This document shows, piece after piece, positions 8,438 through 16,721 of a DNA stretch of 59,749 bases (its first letter is position 1; each line of letters begins with the position of its first letter). Source of the DNA: Colidextribacter sp. OB.20 (lineage in GTDB: Bacteria > Bacillota > Clostridia > Oscillospirales > Oscillospiraceae); assembly GCF_009911595.1 (NCBI RefSeq), contig NZ_QWKG01000024.1, positions 1-59,749 on the forward strand, given 5' to 3'. The notes beneath the pieces were generated by a model. The model did no database searches. It was not told the DNA's origin and saw only the letters and a program-made list of their open reading frames with translations. The position numbers and the translations under genes were made by a program.

Positions 8438-9721
8438 ATGGCAAAGAACACACCCAAAGACTACCGCAGTCAGGTTATGTACTCAGTATTTGTCCGCAAC
8501 CACAGCCAGGAGGGCACCTTCGAGGCCCTCCGCCGGGACCTGGAGCGGATCAAGGCTCTGGGAACGGACATTATCTGGCTGATGCCCATCCACCCCATCG
8601 GGGCCAAGGCCCGCAAGGGAACGGTGGGCAGTCCCTACGCCATCTCCGACTACCGGGCGGTGAACCCGGACTACGGCACCCTGGAGGACTTCAAGCACCT
8701 GATGGAGGATATCCACCGCCTGAGCATGAAGTGTATCATCGACGTGGTGTATAACCACACCTCCCCCGACTCCTGGCTGGCGGAGCACCATCCGGAGTGG
8801 TTCTATCACAGGCCGGACGGCAGCTTCGGCAATCATGTGGGCGACTGGACCGACATTGTGGACCTGGACTACGCCAACCTGCCGCTGTGGGACTATCAGA
8901 TCGAGACACTGAGGTTCTGGGCCTCCATGGTGGACGGCTTCCGGTGCGACGTGGCCCCCCTGGTGCCCCTGGAGTTCTGGCTCCGGGCCCGGGAGGAGGT
9001 GGAGACGGTCCGACCCGGCTGCATCTGGCTGGCCGAGTCGGTGGAGCACGAGTTTGTGCGGGCGGCCCGGGAGCAGGGCATCGCCGCGCTGTCTGACGGG
9101 GAGATCTTCCAGGCCTTTGACGTCAGCTATGAGTACGACACCTACCCCGCCTTCCAGGCCTGCCTGGAGGGAAAGCTCCCCCTGAGCCGGTACGCCGAGG
9201 CCCTTACCCGGCAGGAGGCCATCTACCCGGACAACTATGTAAAGCTCCGCTTTCTGGAGAACCACGACCGGCTTCGGGCCGCGGCCATCCTCCCCAACGA
9301 GGCCGCCCTGGAGAACTGGACCGCCTTCCTATACTTCCAGAAGGGGATGACCCTGCTCTACGCCGGCCAGGAGGTGAGCTGCACCCATGTGCCCCAGCTC
9401 TTTGAGAAGGACCCTGTGGACTGGACCTCCGGGCCCGACCGGACGGCGCAGCTGCGCCGGCTTCGGGAGCTGAAGCGCCGCCCCCTGATTGCCGGCGGAA
9501 GCTATCAGGTCCAGGCCCTGCCCGGCGAGGTCCTCCTGGCCTGCTACCGGAGCGGGGAGAAACGGCTGACAGGCATTTTCAGCGTGCAGGGGAGCTCCGC
9601 CCTGGTGGAGGTGGAGGCCCCCGACGGGACCTACCCCAACCTGGCCGGGGAGGGGAGCGTGGAGGTGAAATTCGGCCGGGTGAGCTGTCAGGGCCGGCCC
9701 GTCATTTTCGAGACGCCCTGA
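8438..9721 (+). CDS. GH13 alpha-amylase-family enzyme, cytoplasmic
   Basis: This 427-residue protein has no signal peptide and starts MAKNTPKDYRSQVMYSVFVR. GH13 regions are clear: IIDVVYNHTSPDSW, DGFRCDVAPLVP (nucleophile Asp), IWLAESVEHEF (acid/base Glu) and LRFLENHDRLRAA (third catalytic Asp). A short beta domain ends the protein. The substrate is probably short maltodextrins delivered by the ABC importer or produced by MalQ; alpha-glucosidase, maltogenic or transglycosylating activity cannot be separated from sequence alone. GAGGTGA lies 5 bp before the start, and the gene follows malQ by 9 bp. Confidence 0.88.
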   Translation: MAKNTPKDYRSQVMYSVFVRNHSQEGTFEALRRDLERIKALGTDIIWLMPIHPIGAKARKGTVGSPYAISDYRAVNPDYGTLEDFKHLMEDIHRLSMKCIIDVVYNHTSPDSWLAEHHPEWFYHRPDGSFGNHVGDWTDIVDLDYANLPLWDYQIETLRFWASMVDGFRCDVAPLVPLEFWLRAREEVETVRPGCIWLAESVEHEFVRAAREQGIAALSDGEIFQAFDVSYEYDTYPAFQACLEGKLPLSRYAEALTRQEAIYPDNYVKLRFLENHDRLRAAAILPNEAALENWTAFLYFQKGMTLLYAGQEVSCTHVPQLFEKDPVDWTSGPDRTAQLRRLRELKRRPLIAGGSYQVQALPGEVLLACYRSGEKRLTGIFSVQGSSALVEVEAPDGTYPNLAGEGSVEVKFGRVSCQGRPVIFETP

Positions 9722-9736
9722 CCGGACACAACATAA

Positions 9737-9773
9737 AACGCGTGCCTCGGAGTTTTCCTCCGGGGCACGCGTT
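9737..9773. terminator. Bidirectional hairpin between convergent genes
   Basis: A long stem starts AACGCGTGCC (9737) and closes with GGCACGCGTT (ends 9773), with a TTTT loop. It lies between the convergent GH13 gene and the amylosucrase gene. Confidence 0.7.
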
Positions 9774-9796
9774 CTGCATTGTTAACCGGGTGAGCC

Positions 9797-11641
9797 TCAG
9801 GCCGGGTCTCTCAGCAGCCAGGCAAAGCCATTGGGCCACAGCTCGATGGAGCGGATATCGTCATAGCGGGTCTCATACATCAGCTCGGTATAGCTCCCTG
9901 TCCGGTCCACCCCGGCCCGGACAAAGTCCGGGCTGAAGTTGAACAGGCAGACCAGCTCCCGGTCCCCCGTCCGGCGGCACAGGGCCAGCACCCGCCGGTC
10001 TCCGCTGTCCTCCACCTGGACGTTGGCGTCCCCGTCGAAGCAGGGCTCGCCGGCCCGGAGCTTCTCCAGCCGGCGCAGGCCCTGAAACAGCTTGCCCTGA
10101 TAGGTCTCCGGGTCGCTCCGGAACCCGGCCAGCCCCCACTGGAACTTCCCCCGGTGGAGATACCGGCTGTCCGCCTGCTTATCCGGGTCGTTGTGATAGG
10201 TGTAGTCGTTGAGCTGGCCCACCTCGTCCCCGCTGTAGATCACCGGGATGCCGCTCTGAGACAGCATCCAGGCGTGGAGGGTCAGGTCGCAGGCCACCGC
10301 CCGCTCCAGCTTGAAAGGGTCGCCCTCATACTCGGCGGCCTCCACCCCGCACAGGGAGGCGGTGGTGCCGCACAGCCGGGCGTCCCCCAGCCGGGGGTCG
10401 TCGTTGTACAGCTCGCCCCGGGCGTCGCTCCCCGGCCACCGGCCGGTGTACCAGCTGTTGAGGTAGCGCTTGTGGACCACCTCATTTGTCCCGAAGTGCC
10501 AGCCCAGCCAGGGGTAGTCCAGTCCCCAGCCGATGTCGTCATGGCAGCGCAGGTAGTTGAGGAACACATACTCCTTGGGCAGGGCGCAGACGGCCTCCAT
10601 CTGCCGCCTGAGCAGAGAGGCGTCTCCGGTGGCCAGAGTGTGCCAGGTGGTGGCCATGGTGGTCACATTATAGAGCATGTGGCACTCGGGCTTCTCGGTG
10701 GTGCCGAAGTAGGGGGCCACCTTGGCCGGCTCCATCACCACCTCCCCCAGCAGCAGCACGCTGGGGCAGACAATCTCACAGACCATCCGCAGCATCCGGG
10801 CCAGGGTGTGAACCTGAGGCAGGTTGCGGCAGTCAGTGCCCAGCTCCTTCCATATGTAGGGGATGGCGTCCAGTCGGATGACGTCGATTCCCCGGTTGGC
10901 CAGGAAGAGGAGGTTCTCCGTCATGTCGTTAAAGACCACCGGGTTGGCGTAGTTCAGGTCCCACTGATAGGGGTAGAAATTGGTCATGACGATTTTGCCG
11001 TTGTCCAGCTGGGTGAAGCTGCCCGGGGCGGTGGTGGGAAACACCTGGGGGACGGTCCTTTCAAATTCCCGGGGAATGTCCCAGGTGTCATAAAAGAAAT
11101 ACCGCTCCCGATAGCCCGGCTCCCCCGCCAGGGCTCTCCTGGCCCAGTCGTGGTCCTCGCTGGTGTGGTTCATCACAAAGTCAAGACACAGGCTGATTCC
11201 CGCCCGGCGGCAGGCGTCGGCCAGCTTTTCCAGGTCCTCCATGCTGCCCAGATCGGGCCGGACGGAGCGGAAGTCGCTGACGGCGTAGCCCCCGTCGCTG
11301 CGGCCCTTAGGGGTGTCCAGCAGGGGCATGAGGTGGAGGTAGTTTACCCCGCACTCCTTGACGTATTTCAGATTTTTCTTCACGCCCTCCAGGCTGCCGG
11401 CGAAGGCGTCTACATAGAGCATCATGCCCAGCAGCTCCCTGCGGCGATACCAGTCGGGGTCGGCCTCCCGCCGGGCGTCCTGGTCCCGGAGGGGCTTCTT
11501 CCGCCCCTCCCAGCAGCTTTTCAGCATTTTGCCGAAGTAGTCGAAGGCCTCCTCATCGTGATACAGCTCCATATAGAGCCATTTCAGCTCGTCGAAGTGC
11601 CGGGCGAGCCGGCGGTCAAATTCTGTTCTGGCATATTTCAT
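9797..11641 (-). CDS. Amylosucrase-like GH13 enzyme
   Basis: Predicted to convert sucrose into an alpha-1,4-glucan plus fructose. The 614-residue length is close to known amylosucrases (about 630). Motifs: LCLDFVMNHTSEDHDWA, RGIDVIRLDAIPYIWKELG (nucleophile), LLLGEVVMEPAK (acid/base) and YLRCHDDIGWGLD, which is close to the amylosucrase RSHDDIGW motif. GTTASLCGVEAAEYEGD follows, as in that subfamily. No signal peptide. I chose ATG 11641 (MKYARTEFDRRLARHF) with AAGGAGG upstream, because upstream in-frame codons overlap the kinase gene. The adjacent fructokinase would consume the released fructose. Sucrose phosphorylase or a hydrolase is a less likely alternative. Confidence 0.82.
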   Translation of the reverse strand: MKYARTEFDRRLARHFDELKWLYMELYHDEEAFDYFGKMLKSCWEGRKKPLRDQDARREADPDWYRRRELLGMMLYVDAFAGSLEGVKKNLKYVKECGVNYLHLMPLLDTPKGRSDGGYAVSDFRSVRPDLGSMEDLEKLADACRRAGISLCLDFVMNHTSEDHDWARRALAGEPGYRERYFFYDTWDIPREFERTVPQVFPTTAPGSFTQLDNGKIVMTNFYPYQWDLNYANPVVFNDMTENLLFLANRGIDVIRLDAIPYIWKELGTDCRNLPQVHTLARMLRMVCEIVCPSVLLLGEVVMEPAKVAPYFGTTEKPECHMLYNVTTMATTWHTLATGDASLLRRQMEAVCALPKEYVFLNYLRCHDDIGWGLDYPWLGWHFGTNEVVHKRYLNSWYTGRWPGSDARGELYNDDPRLGDARLCGTTASLCGVEAAEYEGDPFKLERAVACDLTLHAWMLSQSGIPVIYSGDEVGQLNDYTYHNDPDKQADSRYLHRGKFQWGLAGFRSDPETYQGKLFQGLRRLEKLRAGEPCFDGDANVQVEDSGDRRVLALCRRTGDRELVCLFNFSPDFVRAGVDRTGSYTELMYETRYDDIRSIELWPNGFAWLLRDPA

Positions 11642-11658
11642 GGCGGACACGCGCCTCC

Positions 11659-12597
11659 TTACTTGACGGACAGCTCGTCCAAAGTGGGCATGGCGGGGAT
11701 GGCGCCGCTGCGGGAGCAGGTGAGGGCGGCGGCCCGGTTGGCGAAGTCCAGGATGTTCTCCAGCTCCCCTCTGGTCAGGCCCTCCAGGGGCTTCTCCCCC
11801 CGCAGGCTCAGGCGGCTGAGGACGGCCCCCAGGAAGGTGTCTCCCGCGCCGTTGGTATCGGCCACCTTGACGCTGACGCCCGGGACGGTGAAGCACTCCC
11901 CCCTCCAGCGGCAGAAGCTGCCCGCGCCGCCCAGGGTGACAAGGACCAGGGAGACGCCCTGCTCCTCCAGCAGGCGGCTGCCCTCCTCCAGACCGGCGGA
12001 GCCGGTGAGCAGGGGCAGCTCCTCCTCCGACAGCTTGATGATGTCCACCAGAGGCAGGGGGACGCGCATCCACTCGGAGGCCTCCGCCTCACTGCGCCAC
12101 AGGGCCGGGCGGTAGTTGGGGTCATAGCTCACCAGCGCGCCCGCCTGACGGGCGGCCCGGGCGGCGAAAATGGTCCCGCTGCGGGCGATGCCCCGGGTCA
12201 GGCTGACCGAGCCGAAGTGCAGGAACTTGCTCCGGCAGACGGCGGACTCGTTGATCTCGTCGGGGGAGAGCTCGCAGTCCGCCCCCCGGACAAAGCTGAA
12301 GGTGCGCTCCCCTGTGTGGTCCACCGAGACAATGGCCATGGTGGTGGGCTGGGCCCCGGTGCGCATGCCGGAGCAGTCCACCCGGTTTTCCTCCAGAACC
12401 TTGCGCAGATAGGCGCCGAACTGGTCCCGGCCTGTCTTGCCGATGAAGGCGGCGGCGGCTCCCAGACGGGAGGCCGCCACGGCCACATTGGCCGGTGCTC
12501 CGCCGGGATTGGCCGCGAAGAGGGGGACGCCCGCCTCGTTGGCGCCGGTCTGAGTCAGGTCAATCAGGATTTCTCCAACAGTAGTAATGTCTTTCAT
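11659..12597 (-). CDS. scrK: Fructokinase, PfkB family
   Basis: A 312-residue ribokinase-like sugar kinase. It starts MKDITTVGEILIDLTQTG and carries the substrate motif NPGGAPANVAVAASRLG and the C-terminal PfkB signature ADTNGAGDTFLGAV with the catalytic Asp. It precedes the amylosucrase gene by 17 bp in one transcript, which strongly suggests that its substrate is fructose released from sucrose. 2-Dehydro-3-deoxygluconokinase is the main alternative within the family but would not fit the neighbour. Confidence 0.87.
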   Translation of the reverse strand: MKDITTVGEILIDLTQTGANEAGVPLFAANPGGAPANVAVAASRLGAAAAFIGKTGRDQFGAYLRKVLEENRVDCSGMRTGAQPTTMAIVSVDHTGERTFSFVRGADCELSPDEINESAVCRSKFLHFGSVSLTRGIARSGTIFAARAARQAGALVSYDPNYRPALWRSEAEASEWMRVPLPLVDIIKLSEEELPLLTGSAGLEEGSRLLEEQGVSLVLVTLGGAGSFCRWRGECFTVPGVSVKVADTNGAGDTFLGAVLSRLSLRGEKPLEGLTRGELENILDFANRAAALTCSRSGAIPAMPTLDELSVK

Positions 12598-12625
12598 AAG
12601 TCGGCCTCCCTGTCAAGATTTTTCC

Positions 12626-12683
12626 TGTCCGTCCGGACACAAAATTTCACTACGACTATACCAAACATGAGCCGCTTTGTCCA
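12626..12683 (-). promoter_or_regulatory. Promoter and palindromic site of the fructokinase-amylosucrase operon
   Basis: On the minus strand TGGACA (12678-12683), 17 bp, TATAGT (12655-12660). Downstream of the start site is TGTCC-GGAC-GGACA (12626-12639), a possible repressor site; the cognate regulator is not identified. Confidence 0.55.
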
Positions 12684-12748
12684 GAGCTTTGGGGTTGCCA
12701 GTTTGCACAGAAAAACGCTTTTAGAGCTTGAAAAGTCATAAAAATTGA

Positions 12749-12776
12749 CCGTTCGGGGCTGTTTCGCCCCGAACGG
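12749..12776. terminator. Terminator behind the TRAP operon
   Basis: An 11-bp perfect stem (12749-12759 with 12766-12776) is flanked by AATTTTT-type runs on both strands. It ends the dctM transcript and separates it from the scrK promoter. Confidence 0.8.
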
Positions 12777-12795
12777 CCTGAAATTTTTGTGCGGA

Positions 12796-14073
12796 CTACG
12801 GCATCAGGAGGTTGGGAATAAAGGTGGAGAAGGCCGGGATATAGGTAACAAGCATCAGGGCGATGATCGCTACCCCCACAAAGGGCAGGATCGACCGGTA
12901 CAGCGCCGAGAGCTTGACCTTGCCCACATTGGAGATGACAAAGAGCATCATGCCTACAGGCGGGGTCAGGTTGCCGATCATCAGGTTCAGGCACATGATG
13001 ATGCCGAACTGGATGGACTCGATGCCATAGGTCTGGGCCACAGGCCAGAGGATGGGGACCATCAGGAGGATGGCCGGGGTGGCGTCCAGCACCATGCCCA
13101 GGACCAGAAGCAGGATGTTCATGAACAACAGGAACATAAACTTGCTGGTGATGAACTCCAGGCAGAAAGCGGCCAGAGTCTGGGCAATTTGAAGGGTGGT
13201 GATGGCCCAGCCCATGGCGGTGGAGACGGCGATGATGAACAGCACATTGGCCGTGGCCTTGGCCGAGCGGATGCAGGATTCCATAAAGGTCTTCCAGGTG
13301 AGTTTGCGCTTGAGCAGGGAGACAATGATGGCGTAGGCCACCGCCAGGGCGCTGGACTCGGTGGAGGTGCAGATGCCGCTGATGATGGAGCCCATGATGA
13401 TGAAGGGCAGCAGCAGGGCGGGCAGGGTTTCAATCAGAGAGCGGCCAATCTCCCTGGCGCTGGAGCGCCGGGCCTGGCAGGGCATGTTGTATTTTACCGC
13501 CATGAAGTAGCACAGGACCATGTAGGCGATGCCCAGAAGAACGCCGGGCACGGCGCCCGCCAGGAACATCTTGCCTACTGACACGGTTCCGATGCAGCCG
13601 GCAAAGATAATCATAATGTTGGACGGGGGGATGATGGGGCCGATGATGGCGCTGGCGGCGGTTACCGCAGCGGAGAAGTCCCGGTCATAGCCGCCGTCGG
13701 TCATCAGCTGGATTTCCAGGGGGCCCAGGCCGGAGGCGTCCGCTATGGCGGAGCCGGACAGACCCGCAAAGAGCATACTGGCCAGCACGTTCACATGGGC
13801 CAGGCCGCCCTTGATGTGGCCTACCAGCTTCTCGCAGAAGTTCACAATGGCGCTGGTAATGCCGCCCACCGACATCAGGTCGGTGGCCAGGATGAACAGC
13901 AGGACGCACACATAGGTATAGGTGTCGATGCCGGAGAACAGCTTCTGGGCCACCATGGACTGGTCACCGCCCAGAATGGCGAAGGAAATGTTGGTCAGCG
14001 CCCCCATGGCGAAACCCACCGGAGTGCCGATCAGCATGATAGCCAGGAACAGGACAATCAGAAATACTGCCAT
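12796..14073 (-). CDS. TRAP transporter large permease, DctM type
   Basis: A 425-residue, very hydrophobic protein with about 11-12 membrane segments, starting MAVFLIVLFLAIMLIGTPVG. Motifs typical of DctM: GSAIADASGLGPLEIQLMTD, IIGPIIPPSNIMIIF and NLMIGNLTPPVGMMLF. It is the Na+-coupled translocation subunit of a tripartite carboxylate transporter. The start overlaps the stop of the small permease by one base. Operon context (SDR dehydrogenase and HpcH aldolase) points to a sugar acid or related hydroxy-acid as substrate. Confidence 0.93.
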   Translation of the reverse strand: MAVFLIVLFLAIMLIGTPVGFAMGALTNISFAILGGDQSMVAQKLFSGIDTYTYVCVLLFILATDLMSVGGITSAIVNFCEKLVGHIKGGLAHVNVLASMLFAGLSGSAIADASGLGPLEIQLMTDGGYDRDFSAAVTAASAIIGPIIPPSNIMIIFAGCIGTVSVGKMFLAGAVPGVLLGIAYMVLCYFMAVKYNMPCQARRSSAREIGRSLIETLPALLLPFIIMGSIISGICTSTESSALAVAYAIIVSLLKRKLTWKTFMESCIRSAKATANVLFIIAVSTAMGWAITTLQIAQTLAAFCLEFITSKFMFLLFMNILLLVLGMVLDATPAILLMVPILWPVAQTYGIESIQFGIIMCLNLMIGNLTPPVGMMLFVISNVGKVKLSALYRSILPFVGVAIIALMLVTYIPAFSTFIPNLLMP

Positions 14074-14633
14074 CAGCCTTCCGCTCCTTTCTTAAAAAAA
14101 TGGTGCTGTCTTTTCGCGCCGGCGTAAAAGGGCGTAAGAACGCCGGAAAATACGCCGACCATCTCGGTAAAAATCTCATAGGCCATCAGAACACAGCCGA
14201 AGATGGGGGCGGAATACAGCATGTAGCCGGGTATCCGCATCATGGAGGATTTGTACATAATCCGGGTCTGCACCACATGGATGCCGAAGTAGACCGCGAT
14301 CACGATGAAGATAATACACAGGGCCCGGGTGAGGATATACAGGGCCATCTTCCCCTTCTTCCCCAGGCGGTCGAAAATCAGGTCCAACTGGGCCATAGTT
14401 CCCTCCCTGTAGACGATGGGCAGGGTCAGGTAGCACAGCCAGATCATGGAGTAACGGGAGAGCTCCTCCGTCCAGGGGAAGGAGAGATCAGACACCTTGA
14501 CGATCACATAGCGGTTCAATACCTGCAGCAGGACTGAGCCCGCATTGACCACAACCACCGCCACGATCAGAATGCACAGCACCTTGCAGATCACGTTGGA
14601 GACCTCGTTCAGTCCATAATATAATTTTTTCAT
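14073..14633 (-). CDS. TRAP transporter small permease, DctQ type
   Basis: A 186-residue protein with four predicted membrane segments, starting MKKLYYGLNEVSNVICKVLC. The DctQ hallmark is visible as FPWTEELSRYSMIWLCYL. I chose ATG 14633 behind GGGGGA rather than TTG 14645, which overlaps that ribosome site. It pairs with DctM and the DctP binding protein. Confidence 0.88.
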   Translation of the reverse strand: MKKLYYGLNEVSNVICKVLCILIVAVVVVNAGSVLLQVLNRYVIVKVSDLSFPWTEELSRYSMIWLCYLTLPIVYREGTMAQLDLIFDRLGKKGKMALYILTRALCIIFIVIAVYFGIHVVQTRIMYKSSMMRIPGYMLYSAPIFGCVLMAYEIFTEMVGVFSGVLTPFYAGAKRQHHFFKKGAEG

Positions 14634-14658
14634 GTTTTCCCCCAATTCTGTTTGATTG

Positions 14659-14703
14659 AAAAAAGCTGGTCATTATCACATTGGATAACCCACCAGCCTT
14701 TTT
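14659..14703 (-). terminator. Attenuating hairpin between dctP and dctQ
   Basis: On the minus strand GCTGGT (from 14697) and ACCAGC (to 14665) form a stem that is followed directly by TTTTTT. It probably lets the binding-protein gene be transcribed more than the permeases. Confidence 0.6.
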
Positions 14704-14737
14704 CATTCAGGAGGCTGTTCAGTCTCCGTTTTTGTTA

Positions 14738-15832
14738 TTATCCGCGGATCTCAACCAGCAGATTCAGAACCTGATCCACCAGCTCGTCGCCCACCTGCTC
14801 CCGCATATACTTCTCACACACAGGTCCATAGGCGTCGTGCCAGCCCTTGAGCTCCTCCTCGGTGGGGACATAGACAGTCATGCCGTTGGCCTCCAGGGTG
14901 GCGATGCCGCTGGCCTCCAGCTTGGTGGTGACCTCTCTGGCCTTCTTGGTGGCTTCCGCATTGGCCTCCTCGATGACGGCCTTCTGGGCATCGGACAGGC
15001 TGTTGTAGAACTTGTCGCTCATCATGTAGCTCATGACGGTGGGGGTGTGGTTGTCCAGCACATACCAGTCCTGGACCTCATAGGTTTTGTCAATGACCAC
15101 GTTCTGGATGGGGTTCTCCTGGCCGTCCACAACCCCGTTCTGCATGGCGACATACATCTCAGAGGAGGGCATGGGGACAGGGTTGGCACTGATGGCGTTG
15201 ACAATCTGGGAGTAAATGGGGCTCTCAGGCACACGGAAGGTCAGGCCCTTGGCGTCCTCCACGGAGCGGACCTCCCGGCCCTTGCAGGTGAAGCTGCGCA
15301 TACCGGTGCAGGAGTTGCCCAGCACACGGATGCCGGTGGTGGTGCGAACCTCCTCCAGGATGCCCTTGGCCCAGTCGCTGTCCAGGACCTGATTTGTCTC
15401 CTCGATGCTCCGGAAGGTGCCGGGCATGGAGAACACCATGGTGATCTGGTTGTAGTTATCCAGCTGGGAGCAGTTCTGAACGGTCATCTCCACAGTGCCG
15501 GAGGCAACGGCGCCCACGGTGTCCGCCTGGGAGCCCAGAGCGTTGCCGGGATATAGCTCAACCTTGATGGAGTCGCTGTGAGACTCCACATAGTCCTTGA
15601 AGGTCTCGGCGTACATGACCTCGTCGTCCTGGTTACGGTCGGGGTTGCTGTGGGTGAAGCCCAGCTTGATGGTCACTTCCTTGTCGGCGGGGGTGTTCTG
15701 CTGACTGCTGGAGCTTCCGGGGGTGTTGTTTCCGGAATTGGTGGGGGGAGTGGGGGTTTTCTGTCCGCAGGCAGCCAGTCCGGTGAGCATCATGGCGGCG
15801 GCAAGTACAAGGGCCAAGCTTTTCTTTTTCAT
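14738..15832 (-). CDS. TRAP transporter substrate-binding lipoprotein, DctP type
   Basis: A 364-residue lipoprotein: MKKKSLALVLAAAMMLTGLA then ACGQK, so lipidation at Cys22, followed by a Pro/Thr/Ser-rich linker. The DctP fold shows in ETFKDYVESHSDSIKVELY, GLTFRVPESPIYSQIVNAIS (with the ligand-binding Arg) and NGVVDGQENPIQNV. It captures the substrate outside the cell for DctQM. The Arg in the GLTFRVP segment normally pairs with a carboxylate of the ligand, supporting an acid substrate. Confidence 0.92.
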   Translation of the reverse strand: MKKKSLALVLAAAMMLTGLAACGQKTPTPPTNSGNNTPGSSSSQQNTPADKEVTIKLGFTHSNPDRNQDDEVMYAETFKDYVESHSDSIKVELYPGNALGSQADTVGAVASGTVEMTVQNCSQLDNYNQITMVFSMPGTFRSIEETNQVLDSDWAKGILEEVRTTTGIRVLGNSCTGMRSFTCKGREVRSVEDAKGLTFRVPESPIYSQIVNAISANPVPMPSSEMYVAMQNGVVDGQENPIQNVVIDKTYEVQDWYVLDNHTPTVMSYMMSDKFYNSLSDAQKAVIEEANAEATKKAREVTTKLEASGIATLEANGMTVYVPTEEELKGWHDAYGPVCEKYMREQVGDELVDQVLNLLVEIRG

Positions 15833-15883
15833 CCTTATTTCTCCTTTTTATTTATTTCGATATGATCCCATGGGGGGTGTGCG

Positions 15884-16702
15884 TTACTTGAATTTTGCCA
15901 GGGTCTCCTCCCGGATGGCCTTGAGGGCGGCGCCGTAGTTTCCGAAGTCGTTGCCCATGATGACCATATTGACCCCCTTGTCCACCAGCTTTTTGGCATT
16001 CTCATAGGTGGGCGGGACGGCGGGAGCCATCACGCCGATCCCCTTGGGGCGGGCCTTGGCGATGATGTCCTTCATGGCGATGTCGGCGGGGCTGTCGTTC
16101 AGGTCATAGAAGGAGTTGCCGCCGGAGGTGTTGTTACGGCAGTTCAGGGACATGGAAAAGTCGGCGGGGCCAAAGTTGATGGCATCTACGCCGGGAACGG
16201 CCAGCATCTCGTCAAGCTGGTCGGTGAACTCAAAATCCTCGGCCATAGGGATGACCAGCTCGGTGCGGTTGGCCTCCTCATAGAATTCCACGCCGCCCAT
16301 GTCGAAGCCGTACTGGGCTGCGCGCACGTTCACGTCGAAGCCCCGGCGGCCCAGCGGGGGGAACTTGGCGCCGCTGACACAGATCTTCATCTCCTCGATG
16401 GTGCGCACGTGGGGAACAATGACGCCCTCGGCGCCCATCTCCAGGGCCTTGCGGATCTCAATCATGTCGGGCTTAGTGACCCGGACCAGAGGGCTGACGC
16501 CGGTGGAACGGGCGGCCAGGACGGCGTTCTGGAGAGCGGTAGTCTCCCAGGGGCAGTGCTCCGCGTCGATGAAGGCGAAATCAAAGCCCGCATAGCCCAG
16601 CAGCTCCACAAACTGGGGGCAGCCGGAGTAGATGGTCATGCCGAACACGGGACGCTTCGCCATGACTTCCTTCAGATGGTTTTCATACAATTTATTTTTC
16701 AT
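15884..16702 (-). CDS. HpcH/HpaI aldolase family protein
   Basis: A 272-residue class II (metal-dependent) pyruvate aldolase family member. Visible motifs: FAFIDAEHCPWET, LVRVTKPDMIEIRKALEMG, AEGVIVPHVRTIEEM with the metal-binding region, and PPLGRRGFD. The family cleaves 2-keto-3-deoxy acids such as 2-dehydro-3-deoxyglucarate to pyruvate plus an aldehyde. Between the SDR gene and the TRAP genes it suggests import, oxidation and aldol cleavage of a sugar acid. Exact substrate unknown. Ribosome site GGAGG lies before ATG 16702. Confidence 0.85.
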   Translation of the reverse strand: MKNKLYENHLKEVMAKRPVFGMTIYSGCPQFVELLGYAGFDFAFIDAEHCPWETTALQNAVLAARSTGVSPLVRVTKPDMIEIRKALEMGAEGVIVPHVRTIEEMKICVSGAKFPPLGRRGFDVNVRAAQYGFDMGGVEFYEEANRTELVIPMAEDFEFTDQLDEMLAVPGVDAINFGPADFSMSLNCRNNTSGGNSFYDLNDSPADIAMKDIIAKARPKGIGVMAPAVPPTYENAKKLVDKGVNMVIMGNDFGNYGAALKAIREETLAKFK

Positions 16703-16721
16703 AATGTCGTTTCCTCCTTAA

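Noticed and set aside
10154..12115. 653-codon plus-strand frame opposite the amylosucrase and fructokinase genes
   Set aside because: No ribosome site, no recognisable domain, and two complete enzymes on the minus strand.
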